Assembly (NCBI GenBank): GCA_002294405.1
Contig: DBFP01000006.1
Location: 30,889 to 47,286, forward strand
Direction: 5' to 3'
Length of the DNA: 16,398 nucleotides
Origin: Anaerolineales bacterium UBA877
GTDB taxonomy: Bacteria > Chloroflexota > Anaerolineae > Anaerolineales > Villigracilaceae
Shown piece after piece: positions 1 to 7,250 of the stretch; position 1 is the first letter of the stretch, and each line of letters starts with the position of its first letter. The notes under the pieces are model-generated. The model had not been told where the DNA came from. It searched no databases and worked only from the letters and a program-made list of their open reading frames with translations. The position numbers and the translations under genes were made by a program.

Positions 1-671
1 GCTGGCAATGCCTCAAGCAGGATTTCCACCCCTTTTTCAGCAGCGAATCGGGTTACCATCCCGATCACCGGCTTATGCTTCCGGGTCTGGTGGGTCTCCG
101 CAAATCGTTCGACTGCGCCAGGTTCCGGCAAAGGGAGGGTCACCGGTGGAAGCAAGGGGGTGAGTTTACGCTTGTAACGGGAAAGATATGAAGAATTATC
201 CGCATAATCCTGGGTATAGGTCACGATATGATCTGCCAATAAGGCAGCCATATTATTTTGAAATTTCACCACCAGGTTTACGAGGCGATTAAAGACGCCG
301 GGTGGCAGGAATAAGTCGCAGTGATACGTCAGGATAACGGGCTTGCTGAATAAGCGCGCACGCAGCGCCACCCCGGGTGCATCGAACTGCGGCAGGTGCA
401 ATTGCACCACATCGTGCTGCCAGACCAGCTTTGTGGCAGCCAGGCCGAAAGTCGGGGAAATCACCCCCTTGCTTATTCTCAGCGCTACGGGAATCCTGAT
501 TACCTTTACCCCATTCATTGTCTCTTCACGGGGGAGCGACTTGTCATATTGGGTTGTCATTACCGTCACCTGGTGACCGCGCTTGGAAAATGCCCTTGCC
601 AACCGCTCGGCATAGATGGTCAGACCGGAGGTGTGGGGGCGGTAGTAGGTGAGGACGGTTAGAATTTTCAT
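1..671 (-). CDS. GT4-type glycosyltransferase, 3' end beyond window
   Basis: Partial gene: about 223 N-terminal residues are present, and the frame is open to the window edge. The protein starts MKILTVLTYYRPHTSG, the nucleotide-sugar GT-B layout in which the first Rossmann strand leads into a Gly-rich turn, followed by a helix (YAERLARAFSKRGHQV) and a strand (VTVMT). The last visible part (PVIGMVTRFAAEKGVEILLEAL) is the start of the second Rossmann domain typical of GT4 retaining transferases, where the R and the EKG segment line the donor site. It probably adds a sugar to a lipid-linked or surface glycan at the inner face of the membrane; the donor cannot be told. It starts 2 bp after the stop of the cation transporter gene and has no Shine-Dalgarno site of its own, so it is probably translated by coupling. 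The family call is firm; the substrate is unknown. Confidence 0.85.
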   Translation of the reverse strand, partial: MKILTVLTYYRPHTSGLTIYAERLARAFSKRGHQVTVMTTQYDKSLPREETMNGVKVIRIPVALRISKGVISPTFGLAATKLVWQHDVVQLHLPQFDAPGVALRARLFSKPVILTYHCDLFLPPGVFNRLVNLVVKFQNNMAALLADHIVTYTQDYADNSSYLSRYKRKLTPLLPPVTLPLPEPGAVERFAETHQTRKHKPVIGMVTRFAAEKGVEILLEALP

Positions 672-673
672 TG

Positions 674-1597
674 CTAATGGTTGTGGTTATTTAGTGAGAT
701 ATCACAATACAACCCGACCGGGGGACAGTCCACGCATTCCAATTGAAGTGTTGTGTGGGTAATGCCATATACCTTTGCCAGCATCTCCCCCACAGCCGCC
801 TGGGTTTTTACTCCCTCGCTCACTGGCACATCGTCCGTGACCAAATGGGCAGAGAGCGTCCGGAGGGAATGGGTGATGCTCCACACATGCAGATCATGAA
901 CCCCCCTTACACCTTCGACAGCCAGCAGGTCATTTTGGAGTTTCTCCATGTCAACATCGGCTGGTGTGGATTCCATCAGGATATCCAGCGATTCCCGCAG
1001 GATGCCCCAGGCGTTCCACAAGATCAGGAAACCGATCAATACACTGACCAGCGGATCCAGCCAGTTCCAACCGGTGAAACGGATAATGATACCGGCAATA
1101 ACCGCTCCCACGGTTGAAAGTACATCTCCCATCAAGTGCAGGAAGGCGCTGCGCAGGTTAAGGTCATTTTCACTCCCCTGACGGACCAGCAAAGCCGTTC
1201 CCAAGTTGACGGCAACCGCCGCTAGTCCGACCCAGATAAGGATACCTGCTTGCACTTCTGGCGGGGTGACCAGGCGCTTCCATGCCTCATAAAATATTCC
1301 CATGGAAATAAGCGCCAGCGTGGTCGAATTTACCAATGCGACAAGTATACCGGCCCGGTGATAGCCGTATGTTTTACCGGAATGGGCTGGTTTGTTGGTA
1401 ATCCACAATGCCCACCAGGTCAGTCCCAAGGCCAGGGCATCGGTGAGATTGTGCGCCGCGTCGGTCAATAACACCAGGGAATTGGCTAAATAACCCGCCA
1501 GGACCTCAACAACCACAAATGCCAGGGTGATACCCAGCGAGAGTACCAACCTTCGTCTGGTGGAACGAGAAGGTTCGTTATCGTGAATGTTTAACAT
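674..1597 (-). CDS. czcD: Cation diffusion facilitator, CzcD/ZitB-type zinc exporter
   Basis: A complete 307-residue inner-membrane antiporter that should export Zn2+ (possibly Co2+ or Cd2+) in exchange for protons. About six transmembrane segments are visible, starting near residue 17. The transport-site residues are present: H49 and D53 in the second helix (DAAHNLTD) and H154 and D158 in the fifth (HLMGD). The His/Asp composition is that of zinc-selecting members. The cytoplasmic C-terminal domain (about 215-290) has the usual regulatory fold (GVRGVHDLHVWSI). The tail carries C288, C291 and C298 and a NHNH end, which might bind metal. Transcription is probably independent of the upstream epimerase because a terminator lies between them; a TATAAT sits 16 nt before the ATG. 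No clear Shine-Dalgarno site is visible. Family confidence is high; the metal is inferred from motifs. Confidence 0.9.
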   Translation of the reverse strand: MLNIHDNEPSRSTRRRLVLSLGITLAFVVVEVLAGYLANSLVLLTDAAHNLTDALALGLTWWALWITNKPAHSGKTYGYHRAGILVALVNSTTLALISMGIFYEAWKRLVTPPEVQAGILIWVGLAAVAVNLGTALLVRQGSENDLNLRSAFLHLMGDVLSTVGAVIAGIIIRFTGWNWLDPLVSVLIGFLILWNAWGILRESLDILMESTPADVDMEKLQNDLLAVEGVRGVHDLHVWSITHSLRTLSAHLVTDDVPVSEGVKTQAAVGEMLAKVYGITHTTLQLECVDCPPVGLYCDISLNNHNH

Positions 1598-1613
1598 AAT
1601 TCAGAACGGCACG

Positions 1614-1619
1614 ATTATA
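1614..1619 (-). promoter_or_regulatory. -10 hexamer (TATAAT) ahead of the cation transporter gene
   Basis: A perfect TATAAT on the minus strand, ending 16 nt before the ATG at 1597. No good -35 is seen at 16-18 bp; that position falls in the 3' arm and T-tract of the upstream terminator hairpin. If used, the leader would be only about 10 nt. Confidence 0.4.
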
Positions 1620-1630
1620 ACCCAGTGGGT

Positions 1631-1664
1631 ATAAAAACTTCCGAAGTGGTCGTCTTCGGAAGTT
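1631..1664 (-). terminator. Rho-independent terminator after the epimerase gene
   Basis: An 11-bp perfect stem (1654-1664 with 1636-1646, read on the minus strand AACTTCCGAAG / CTTCGGAAGTT) with a 7-nt loop. On the minus strand it is followed by TTTTTAT counting the last stem bases. It begins 7 bp after the epimerase stop codon. No T-tract follows on the plus strand, so it acts in the minus direction only. Confidence 0.85.
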
Positions 1665-1670
1665 CCCGAT

Positions 1671-2696
1671 CTAGAACAGTTCCTTATTCCCTCTAACCCA
1701 CTCGAACAACCTCCCCACCCCCTCCCTCACACCAATCTTCGGTTTCCAGCCAAGTTCCCGTTCCGCCTTGCGAATATCAGCCACAAAAACCTTCTGATCA
1801 CCTGGACGCCAATCGCCGCGACTCACCTGGATCGGTTTTCCCATAAGGCTTTCCAACAGCGGCCCGAACTCGGTCCAGACAGACATGGTGTTTTCGGACC
1901 CGCCTCCAAGGTTATAAACCTGGCCTTTTACAGTATCGATTTTCGCAATGGCTTCATCATAGGCATTGAGCAAATCATCAACATGGAGTACATCCCTGAT
2001 CTGTTTGCCATCCCCATAAATAGTAAGTGGACGGGATGTGACCGCTGCGATGATCATCCACGCGATCCACCCCTGGTCCTCCACACCGAACTGGCGCGGC
2101 CCGTATATACAGGACTGGCGAAGAACCACAGTGGGGAGATCATAAATCCGCGCATAATCCCGCACATACTGATCGCCAGTGCCCTTCGAACAGCCGTATG
2201 GTGAATGGAAATCGAGCGGCTGGGTTTCAGGGCAGCCCAATGGCAGGTCTGCATACCGCCACCGGGTTTTATCTTCCACCACCTTGACATCATCCATCCC
2301 ACCGTAGACCTTGTTCGTGGAGGCGTAAATGATGACCGGTTTTCTGCCATTGAACCGCGCTGCTTCCAGCAAATTAAAAGTCCCCAGGGCATTAATCTCA
2401 AAATCATCGCGCGGATTAATGACCGAAGTGGTCACGGCGACCTGGGCTGCCAGGTGGATGATGGTATCCGCCTCTTTGCTTGAATTGGTCAACAGGGTTG
2501 CGTCCCGCACGTCCCCCACGATGAGTTGGAAGGCATGCGCTCCATATTTTTCTTGAAGCCATCTTAAATTGCGTTTTGCGCCTGCCCGGCTTAAATTGTC
2601 ATATACTGTCACGTTTTCACCGCGTTCAAGCAGCCGGTGGACGTAATTCGATCCAATAAAACCCGCTCCCCCCGTGATGAAATAATTCCGGGTCAT
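1671..2696 (-). CDS. tyv: CDP-paratose/tyvelose 2-epimerase-type NAD-dependent SDR
   Basis: A 341-residue extended short-chain dehydrogenase that should epimerise a nucleotide sugar at C2 through a transient keto intermediate with bound NAD+. Rossmann motif G9-x2-G12-x2-G15; catalytic T127 (STNKVYG), Y167 and K171 (SPYGCSKG). Stretches I recall as characteristic of Salmonella tyvelose epimerase are present: NLSRAGAKRNLRWL, TTSVINPRDDFEIN, LDFHSPYGCSKG, the DQGWIAW segment, GDGKQIRDVLH and DQKVFVADI. The start ATG lies inside the end of the flippase gene (4-bp overlap) and has a strong AAAGGAG site 5 nt upstream, so the two are co-translated. No CDP-paratose synthase, CDP-glucose dehydratase or tyvelosyltransferase is in the window, so the true substrate may be another nucleotide sugar. 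Subfamily confidence is high; substrate is moderate. Confidence 0.85.
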   Translation of the reverse strand: MTRNYFITGGAGFIGSNYVHRLLERGENVTVYDNLSRAGAKRNLRWLQEKYGAHAFQLIVGDVRDATLLTNSSKEADTIIHLAAQVAVTTSVINPRDDFEINALGTFNLLEAARFNGRKPVIIYASTNKVYGGMDDVKVVEDKTRWRYADLPLGCPETQPLDFHSPYGCSKGTGDQYVRDYARIYDLPTVVLRQSCIYGPRQFGVEDQGWIAWMIIAAVTSRPLTIYGDGKQIRDVLHVDDLLNAYDEAIAKIDTVKGQVYNLGGGSENTMSVWTEFGPLLESLMGKPIQVSRGDWRPGDQKVFVADIRKAERELGWKPKIGVREGVGRLFEWVRGNKELF

Positions 2697-3796
2697 GGCA
2701 ACTCCTTTTTTTCTTTTTCATCTCGAGAAAGGTCATCGGCGGCGGACAAGTCCACTCCAGGACCAGGCGAAGGCACGGATTCGGTGGTTTTGCTTCTAGG
2801 CATTGAAGCTTGTTTCTCCTTCAACTGGCGGTAGACACCCATCAATGTTTCACCTTCGCTGGAAAGGGCATACAAACCGATGATGCCAGTGGAAATGTAA
2901 TTGAAAAGGTGCGCTGTCACTGCAGCCGCCAGGGCAGTGGATTGGTCACCACCCAGGAGCATGATCGCCCCCCCCAAAGAGCCCTCGAATGTCCCCACCG
3001 CGCCAGGCAGGGATGGGATGGCATTGCCAAAGGAAACCACACCCAATCCGAACAGGGGCCAGAGTGGGGTTGCTTTGGGAAAGAATGCCAAGATCAACAG
3101 GTGGAATTGAAAAAAGGAAACGACCCAGTTAAGCAGCATCCAAACCATGACTCGAAGGAATAACCAGCCATTGTTGAGAATGGATAGACCGGACAACAGC
3201 GCTGAAAGGTAATTTCCCCCCTGTTTTTTCAGCCCGGGCCAGCGATCGCTGACACGCTCGAATAAGTTCATGACTCTGTCACGATTTCGGGCAAATAGAA
3301 ACAGGACAATCAGCCCTGAAACCACCGCGCTGCCAATGATTAATGCAATTTTACCTGCCCCGGCTGCACCGACGACAAATGGGACTGTGCTCATCAGGAT
3401 GAGCGCTGCAATTGCCAGGTCCAGGATGCGTTCGATCACGACCGTTGACAGGACCTCCATGAAATCCAGTTTGGATTTGCGACCCAGTAAAAATGCACGA
3501 CCAACTTCTCCCAGGCGGAATGGGAGGAAGTTATTCAAAAGATAACCTTCGCAAATCGTCAGGAAGGTGTCACGATATGTGGCCTTATTACGCAAAAGGG
3601 TGCACCAGACCATACCGCGTACCGCCAGCCAGACCACGGTGCAGGGTAACACGGCTAGCAGCAACCAATAGTTGGCCAAGCGCATCGACTCTATAAAGTG
3701 CTTTAGATCGACAAAACGGAGGATTACTGCTATGGCGACCAGGCTGATCAGCACCCCGGGCAGCCATCGGCGGGTGGATTTCCAAAAATGGGACAT
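2693..3796 (-). CDS. Flippase-like LPG-synthase-TM (UPF0104/AglD2-type) membrane protein
   Basis: A 367-residue polytopic membrane protein of the family whose domain is shared with the membrane part of lysyl-phosphatidylglycerol synthase MprF. Roughly eight hydrophobic segments are visible, starting at residues 12-28. The family signature NNFLPFRLGEVGR (88-100) and the following ERILD (122-126) are intact. Such proteins are thought to move lipid-linked sugars or modified lipids across the membrane; no catalytic synthase domain is attached. The C-terminal 40 residues are hydrophilic and highly charged (many K, E, D, S, P), probably a cytoplasmic tail. The gene overlaps the epimerase by 4 bp, which ties it to glycan metabolism. 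The ATG has no Shine-Dalgarno site, but a TATATT ends 5 nt before it, as at leaderless starts. The biochemical role is inferred from family only. Confidence 0.8.
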   Translation of the reverse strand: MSHFWKSTRRWLPGVLISLVAIAVILRFVDLKHFIESMRLANYWLLLAVLPCTVVWLAVRGMVWCTLLRNKATYRDTFLTICEGYLLNNFLPFRLGEVGRAFLLGRKSKLDFMEVLSTVVIERILDLAIAALILMSTVPFVVGAAGAGKIALIIGSAVVSGLIVLFLFARNRDRVMNLFERVSDRWPGLKKQGGNYLSALLSGLSILNNGWLFLRVMVWMLLNWVVSFFQFHLLILAFFPKATPLWPLFGLGVVSFGNAIPSLPGAVGTFEGSLGGAIMLLGGDQSTALAAAVTAHLFNYISTGIIGLYALSSEGETLMGVYRQLKEKQASMPRSKTTESVPSPGPGVDLSAADDLSRDEKEKKELP

Positions 3797-3801
3797 CGGA
3801 T

Positions 3802-3807
3802 AATATA
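3802..3807 (-). promoter_or_regulatory. -10-like hexamer just ahead of the flippase gene
   Basis: TATATT on the minus strand ending 5 nt before the ATG at 3796. No ribosome binding site is present, which would fit a leaderless transcript. No convincing -35. The AT-rich context makes chance possible. Confidence 0.3.
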
Positions 3808-3810
3808 ATC

Positions 3811-3856
3811 ACGAAGGGTGCATCGATCTACTGCACTGGCTATATTGATCCTTCGT
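3811..3856. repeat. Two-tier inverted repeat between lepA and the flippase gene
   Basis: Outer arms ACGAAGG (3811-3817) and CCTTCGT (3850-3856) are perfect complements. Directly inside the left arm lies GTGCA (3818-3822), complementary to TGCAC (3832-3836). On the plus strand the structure is followed by TTTTATTAAT, like a terminator, but no plus-strand gene precedes it. It may be an mRNA leader structure or a protein site; function unknown. Confidence 0.35.
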
Positions 3857-3883
3857 TTTTATTAATCTCCTTTGCTTAAATTA

Positions 3884-5683
3884 CTAATCCTCATCCAACC
3901 GTAACACTGCCATAAAAGCTTCCTGCGGTATTTCAACATTGCCGATCATTTTCAATCGCTTTTTTCCCTTCTTTTGTTTTTCAAGTAGTTTTTTCTTCCG
4001 GGTGATATCACCACCGTAGCACTTTGCCAGCACGTCCTTTCGGGTCGCCTTCACATTTGCCCGACTGATGATCCTTCCCCCTGAGGAAGCTTGAATGGCG
4101 ACATCGAATAATTGGCGTGGGATGAGTTCCTTTAATTTGGTAATAAATCGTTGCCCCTTGTGATAGGCGTCCTTCTCATGGACGATCGCAGCCAGTGCAT
4201 CCACTGGTTCACCGTTCACCAGGATTTCAAGTTTCTGCAGCAGGTCAACACGATACTCGGCGAATTGGTAATCCAGGGAGGCATAACCGCGGGTACGGCT
4301 CTTAAGATCATCAAAAAAGTCAATAATGATCTCCGAGAGAGGTATTTCAAAATTGAGCTGTACCCGGTGGGGAGCCGGATATTCCTGGCTTTTATATATT
4401 CCCCTCCGTTTGGTCACCAGGTCCATGATCGCCCCATAGAAATCCGTTGGAGTAATTATTTCGATGTTCATCCACGGTTCCCGGATTTCTGAGATCAGTC
4501 CCTCGTCAGGAAGATCCGCCGGTGATGCCACAATCTTGGTGGTTCCATCATACAGCATAACTTCATAGGCCACTGTTGGGGCAGTAAAGACCATGTTCAG
4601 GTCATATTCACGTTCCAGTCGTTCCTGGATGATTTCCATATGGAACAAGCCCAGGAATCCAGCCCGGAAACCAAACCCCAGTGCTTGGGATGTTTCTGGC
4701 ACGAATGTCAGGGATGCATCATTAAGCTGCAATTTATCCAGAGCCTCCCGCAGGGATTGGTAGTCATCGGCTTCAGCAGGATATATCCCGGCGAATACCA
4801 TCGGTTTGGGAGTCCGGTAACCTGGCAACGGTTGGGGGGCGGGACGATGGGTATTGGTGATCGTATCGCCCACGCGCGCATCGTGGACGGTTTTTAATCC
4901 AGTGGCAACATATCCCACCTCACCAGCCTTCAGGCACGGAACTGGTTTCATCGAGGGAGCGAAAATTCCCACCTCAATCGGTTTCACATCCACGCCTGTG
5001 GACATGAGGTGAATGCTATCATCGGCAGAGAGTACCCCTTCAACTACCCGCACATAGGTGATGACACCTTTATAGGAATCATAATGCGAGTCGAATACGA
5101 GCGCGCGCAACGGTGCTTCTTCGTCCACTACGGGTGGAGGAACTTTTCGGACTACTTCTTCAAGGACTGATTCAATATTCAACCCATCCTTGGCTGATAC
5201 TCGCAGCACGGTTTCGGGCGGGACCCCCAGCAGGCTGCCGACATCTTCTGCCACCTCATCCGGACGGGCTGACTGAAGGTCGATCTTGTTGATGACCGGG
5301 ATGATGACCAGGTTCGCCTCGATCGCCGAATAAAGGTTGGCCAGAGTCTGGGCTTCTATTCCCTGGGTGGCATCTACAACCAATACGGCCCCTTCGCAGG
5401 CATTTAAAGCGCGACTGACTTCATAGCCAAAATCAACATGTCCGGGGGTATCGATCAAGTTGAGTTCATAGCTCTGGTCATCGCTCGAGGTATATTTCAT
5501 TCGAACGGCGGAGGCCTTAATCGTGACACCTTTCTCGCGTTCCAAGTCCATCGAATCGAGGATCTGTTGGGTGGTATCACGGTCGGGGACCGTCCCCGTG
5601 AGATGCAGGAGCCGGTCTGCCAGGGTGGACTTGCCGTGATCGATGTGGGCGATGATGCAGAAGTTGCGTATTTTTTCAGACAT
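3884..5683 (-). CDS. lepA: Elongation factor 4 (LepA), ribosome-associated GTPase
   Basis: A full-length 599-residue translational GTPase that binds ribosomes and affects initiation and elongation, notably under stress. G-domain motifs are all visible: P-loop A12-HIDHGKST-20, switch I around DREKGVTIK (near 50), D78-TPGH82 with the catalytic-type histidine H82, and N132-K-I-D135. Domain II begins near residue 190. The C-terminal domain unique to LepA is intact, ending in the basic run TRKKKLLEKQKKGKKRLK and a final MAVLRLDED. Length matches the family (about 600). Upstream, TATACT lies 15 nt before the ATG and there is no Shine-Dalgarno site. It follows the CoA-binding protein gene by 90 bp in the same direction. 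Assignment is secure. Confidence 0.98.
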   Translation of the reverse strand: MSEKIRNFCIIAHIDHGKSTLADRLLHLTGTVPDRDTTQQILDSMDLEREKGVTIKASAVRMKYTSSDDQSYELNLIDTPGHVDFGYEVSRALNACEGAVLVVDATQGIEAQTLANLYSAIEANLVIIPVINKIDLQSARPDEVAEDVGSLLGVPPETVLRVSAKDGLNIESVLEEVVRKVPPPVVDEEAPLRALVFDSHYDSYKGVITYVRVVEGVLSADDSIHLMSTGVDVKPIEVGIFAPSMKPVPCLKAGEVGYVATGLKTVHDARVGDTITNTHRPAPQPLPGYRTPKPMVFAGIYPAEADDYQSLREALDKLQLNDASLTFVPETSQALGFGFRAGFLGLFHMEIIQERLEREYDLNMVFTAPTVAYEVMLYDGTTKIVASPADLPDEGLISEIREPWMNIEIITPTDFYGAIMDLVTKRRGIYKSQEYPAPHRVQLNFEIPLSEIIIDFFDDLKSRTRGYASLDYQFAEYRVDLLQKLEILVNGEPVDALAAIVHEKDAYHKGQRFITKLKELIPRQLFDVAIQASSGGRIISRANVKATRKDVLAKCYGGDITRKKKLLEKQKKGKKRLKMIGNVEIPQEAFMAVLRLDED

Positions 5684-5752
5684 GGTTTTGGCTTGGAAAG
5701 TATAACCGATTTAATTTAACCAAAATTTGGAGATGGATGTTCCCGGTTTTGA

Positions 5753-5773
5753 TGGTTTGAAGGGTTCAAACCA
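5753..5773. repeat. Hairpin immediately after the CoA-binding protein stop codon
   Basis: A perfect 9-bp inverted repeat, TGGTTTGAA / TTCAAACCA, with a GGG loop (CCC on the minus strand), starting at the base after the stop codon at 5774-5776. There is no T-tract on either strand, so it is not a standard intrinsic terminator. It could stabilise the 3' end of the mRNA or weaken read-through into lepA. Confidence 0.5.
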
Positions 5774-6265
5774 CTAATCCACATTTAAGAATCCAAAGAG
5801 GCTCCACAATCCGCGCATGGTACGGTGACCAATATCCGGTTTTAAAAATTGGTTTGGACAGGATCCGGGGATCACGGCAATCCCATTTTCAATGCATAGG
5901 CGCACAGCTTCCTCCGAGACGCTGGAAATGCTCGCTGCGAGACCGTGTTTAACCCCCATCATGCAGTGCATCCAAACATGCTTGATTCCCAATTCTGCGC
6001 ATTGTTTAACAATTTGTCCGGTCACTTGCGGATTGGCAAGAATAAAAACAGCATCTGGTTTTTCCGGGAGGGATTTCAAGTCTGGATAACACGGACTGCC
6101 GTCAAATTCGGAAATGTGGGGATTTATGGCGTAGACCTGGTAGCCATTCTCTTTGAACTTTTTATAGTTCTGATTGCACCCGGTCTCACGCTTGTCAGAC
6201 ACGCCAACAACAGCGATTTTTTTCTGCGCTAAAAATTCTTTTACGAGCAGGTCGATATTTCCCAT
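5774..6265 (-). CDS. CoA-binding domain protein (CoA_binding_2, YccU-like)
   Basis: A 163-residue single-domain Rossmann protein. The N-terminal strand-turn (KKIAVVGVSDKRETG, residues 15-29) and the later segments YAINPH, FILANPQ, HVWMHCMMG and NGIAVIPGSCPNQ (128-139) are those of the small stand-alone CoA-binding family related to the succinyl-CoA synthetase alpha subunit. It has no partner ligase domain, and its cellular role is not established; binding of CoA or a related nucleotide is known for the family. It is cytosolic, with no signal or membrane segment. The ATG has a clear GAGGAG-type site with AGGAG 8 nt upstream. It lies 65 bp after tlyA and 90 bp before lepA on the same strand, so it is probably part of a housekeeping operon. 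Confidence 0.88.
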   Translation of the reverse strand: MGNIDLLVKEFLAQKKIAVVGVSDKRETGCNQNYKKFKENGYQVYAINPHISEFDGSPCYPDLKSLPEKPDAVFILANPQVTGQIVKQCAELGIKHVWMHCMMGVKHGLAASISSVSEEAVRLCIENGIAVIPGSCPNQFLKPDIGHRTMRGLWSLFGFLNVD

Positions 6266-6330
6266 AAGGATGACTCCTCAACGTGCTGACATCAGGAATG
6301 TATAAAAATCAGCCAAGAAATTTCATCGCT

Positions 6331-7179
6331 TTATCCTGAAAGGACTTTTTGCACCGCCACTGGGATATCAATCCGCCCCCCGTCATCCATCGCCAACCAG
6401 GCAAAAAATTCAACATTCCCTTTTGGTCCCAATAACGGACTGCGCATCAAGCCGCGCACACTAAATCCGTGGTCCTGGGCAAAGGTCAAAATATCCATAA
6501 GCACCAACTTATGGACTTCCGGGTCACGGATGACTCCCTTATTTCGGGCAGTCTCTTTACGTCCGGCTTCAAATTGGGGCTTAATGAGGGCAAGCACATG
6601 ATTTTCAGTTTCCATCCCCATTTCTCCAGGTTCAGTCACTTCTGCCCTGTCCCCGGTATTGGGGGTTGTTGTAAGAGGTCGAAACCAACCTCTCACAACT
6701 GGCAGCAATATTTTTAGAGAAATGAAGGAGGTATCGATCGTAACCAGGCTTATCTTTTCCGGTAGTTCCGTCAGGAAACGGGCGTTTGTCCCTTCCATAA
6801 CCACCAGTCGCCGGTCCGTCCGCAATTTCCAGTGGAGGATTCCTTTCCCCACATCAATCGCAAAAACCTTGACCGCTCCGTGTTGGAGCAGGCAGTCTGT
6901 GAATCCTCCTGTGGATGATCCCACGTCTGCACAAACCCGGCCGGTCACATTTACCTGGAAATTCAATAGCGCTGCCTCAAGCTTTTCTCCTCCGCGCGAG
7001 ACAAACCGAGGACCCGTTAGCAGTTCCAAGCTCGCCTCTGGGAATATTGTCTGGGAGGCGATTAATTCAACCTGCCCATCAACCCTCACCTGCCCGGCCA
7101 TGATCAGGGCTTGTGCCTTTGCGCGGCTTTCGACCAATCCGCGTTCCATGAGCAGGAGATCCAAGCGGATTTTTCGCAT
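6331..7179 (-). CDS. tlyA: TlyA family rRNA 2'-O-methyltransferase (S4 + FtsJ domains)
   Basis: A 282-residue protein with an N-terminal S4 RNA-binding domain (about 3-60, RLDLLLMERGLVESRAKAQ) and an FtsJ/RrmJ-type SAM methyltransferase domain. The linker motif FVSRGGEKLE includes K66. The SAM loop is at 84-98 (ADVGSSTGGFTDCLL), the acidic loop is FAIDVGKGIL, D149 lies in TIDTSF and K200 in LIKPQFE, giving the K-D-K catalytic set of 2'-O-methyltransferases. In actinobacteria TlyA methylates 16S and 23S rRNA cytidines; a similar role is inferred here. An extra low-complexity segment rich in T, E and G (about 169-194) sits just before the second catalytic lysine. The ATG is 6 nt from a TATAAT and has no close Shine-Dalgarno site. 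The old name hemolysin A is misleading. Confidence 0.93.
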   Translation of the reverse strand: MRKIRLDLLLMERGLVESRAKAQALIMAGQVRVDGQVELIASQTIFPEASLELLTGPRFVSRGGEKLEAALLNFQVNVTGRVCADVGSSTGGFTDCLLQHGAVKVFAIDVGKGILHWKLRTDRRLVVMEGTNARFLTELPEKISLVTIDTSFISLKILLPVVRGWFRPLTTTPNTGDRAEVTEPGEMGMETENHVLALIKPQFEAGRKETARNKGVIRDPEVHKLVLMDILTFAQDHGFSVRGLMRSPLLGPKGNVEFFAWLAMDDGGRIDIPVAVQKVLSG

Positions 7180-7185
7180 GGTTGG

Positions 7186-7191
7186 ATTATA
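7186..7191 (-). promoter_or_regulatory. -10 hexamer (TATAAT) 6 nt from the tlyA start
   Basis: A perfect TATAAT on the minus strand, separated by exactly 6 nt from the ATG at 7179. Transcription would start at or near the A of ATG, as in leaderless mRNAs. No consensus -35 is visible. Confidence 0.5.
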
Positions 7192-7238
7192 TCTCTCCGC
7201 AGATGATTAAATCCACGCCAAAGCCGGGATAAATCATG

Positions 7239-7244
7239 TAAAAT
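7239..7244 (+). promoter_or_regulatory. -10-like hexamer (TAAAAT) 6 nt from the ubiA-type gene start
   Basis: TAAAAT is preceded by TG and ends exactly 6 nt before the ATG at 7251, mirroring the tlyA arrangement on the other strand. No Shine-Dalgarno site lies between. No good -35. Confidence 0.42.
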
Positions 7245-7250
7245 AGTACC

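Noticed and set aside
2054..2407. 117-codon minus-strand frame inside the epimerase gene
   Set aside because: It is on the same strand as the epimerase but in another frame; the epimerase frame holds the catalytic motifs.
6659..7210. 183-codon plus-strand open frame
   Set aside because: It lies antisense within tlyA, whose protein has clear S4 and FtsJ motifs; the plus-strand translation has no recognisable domain.
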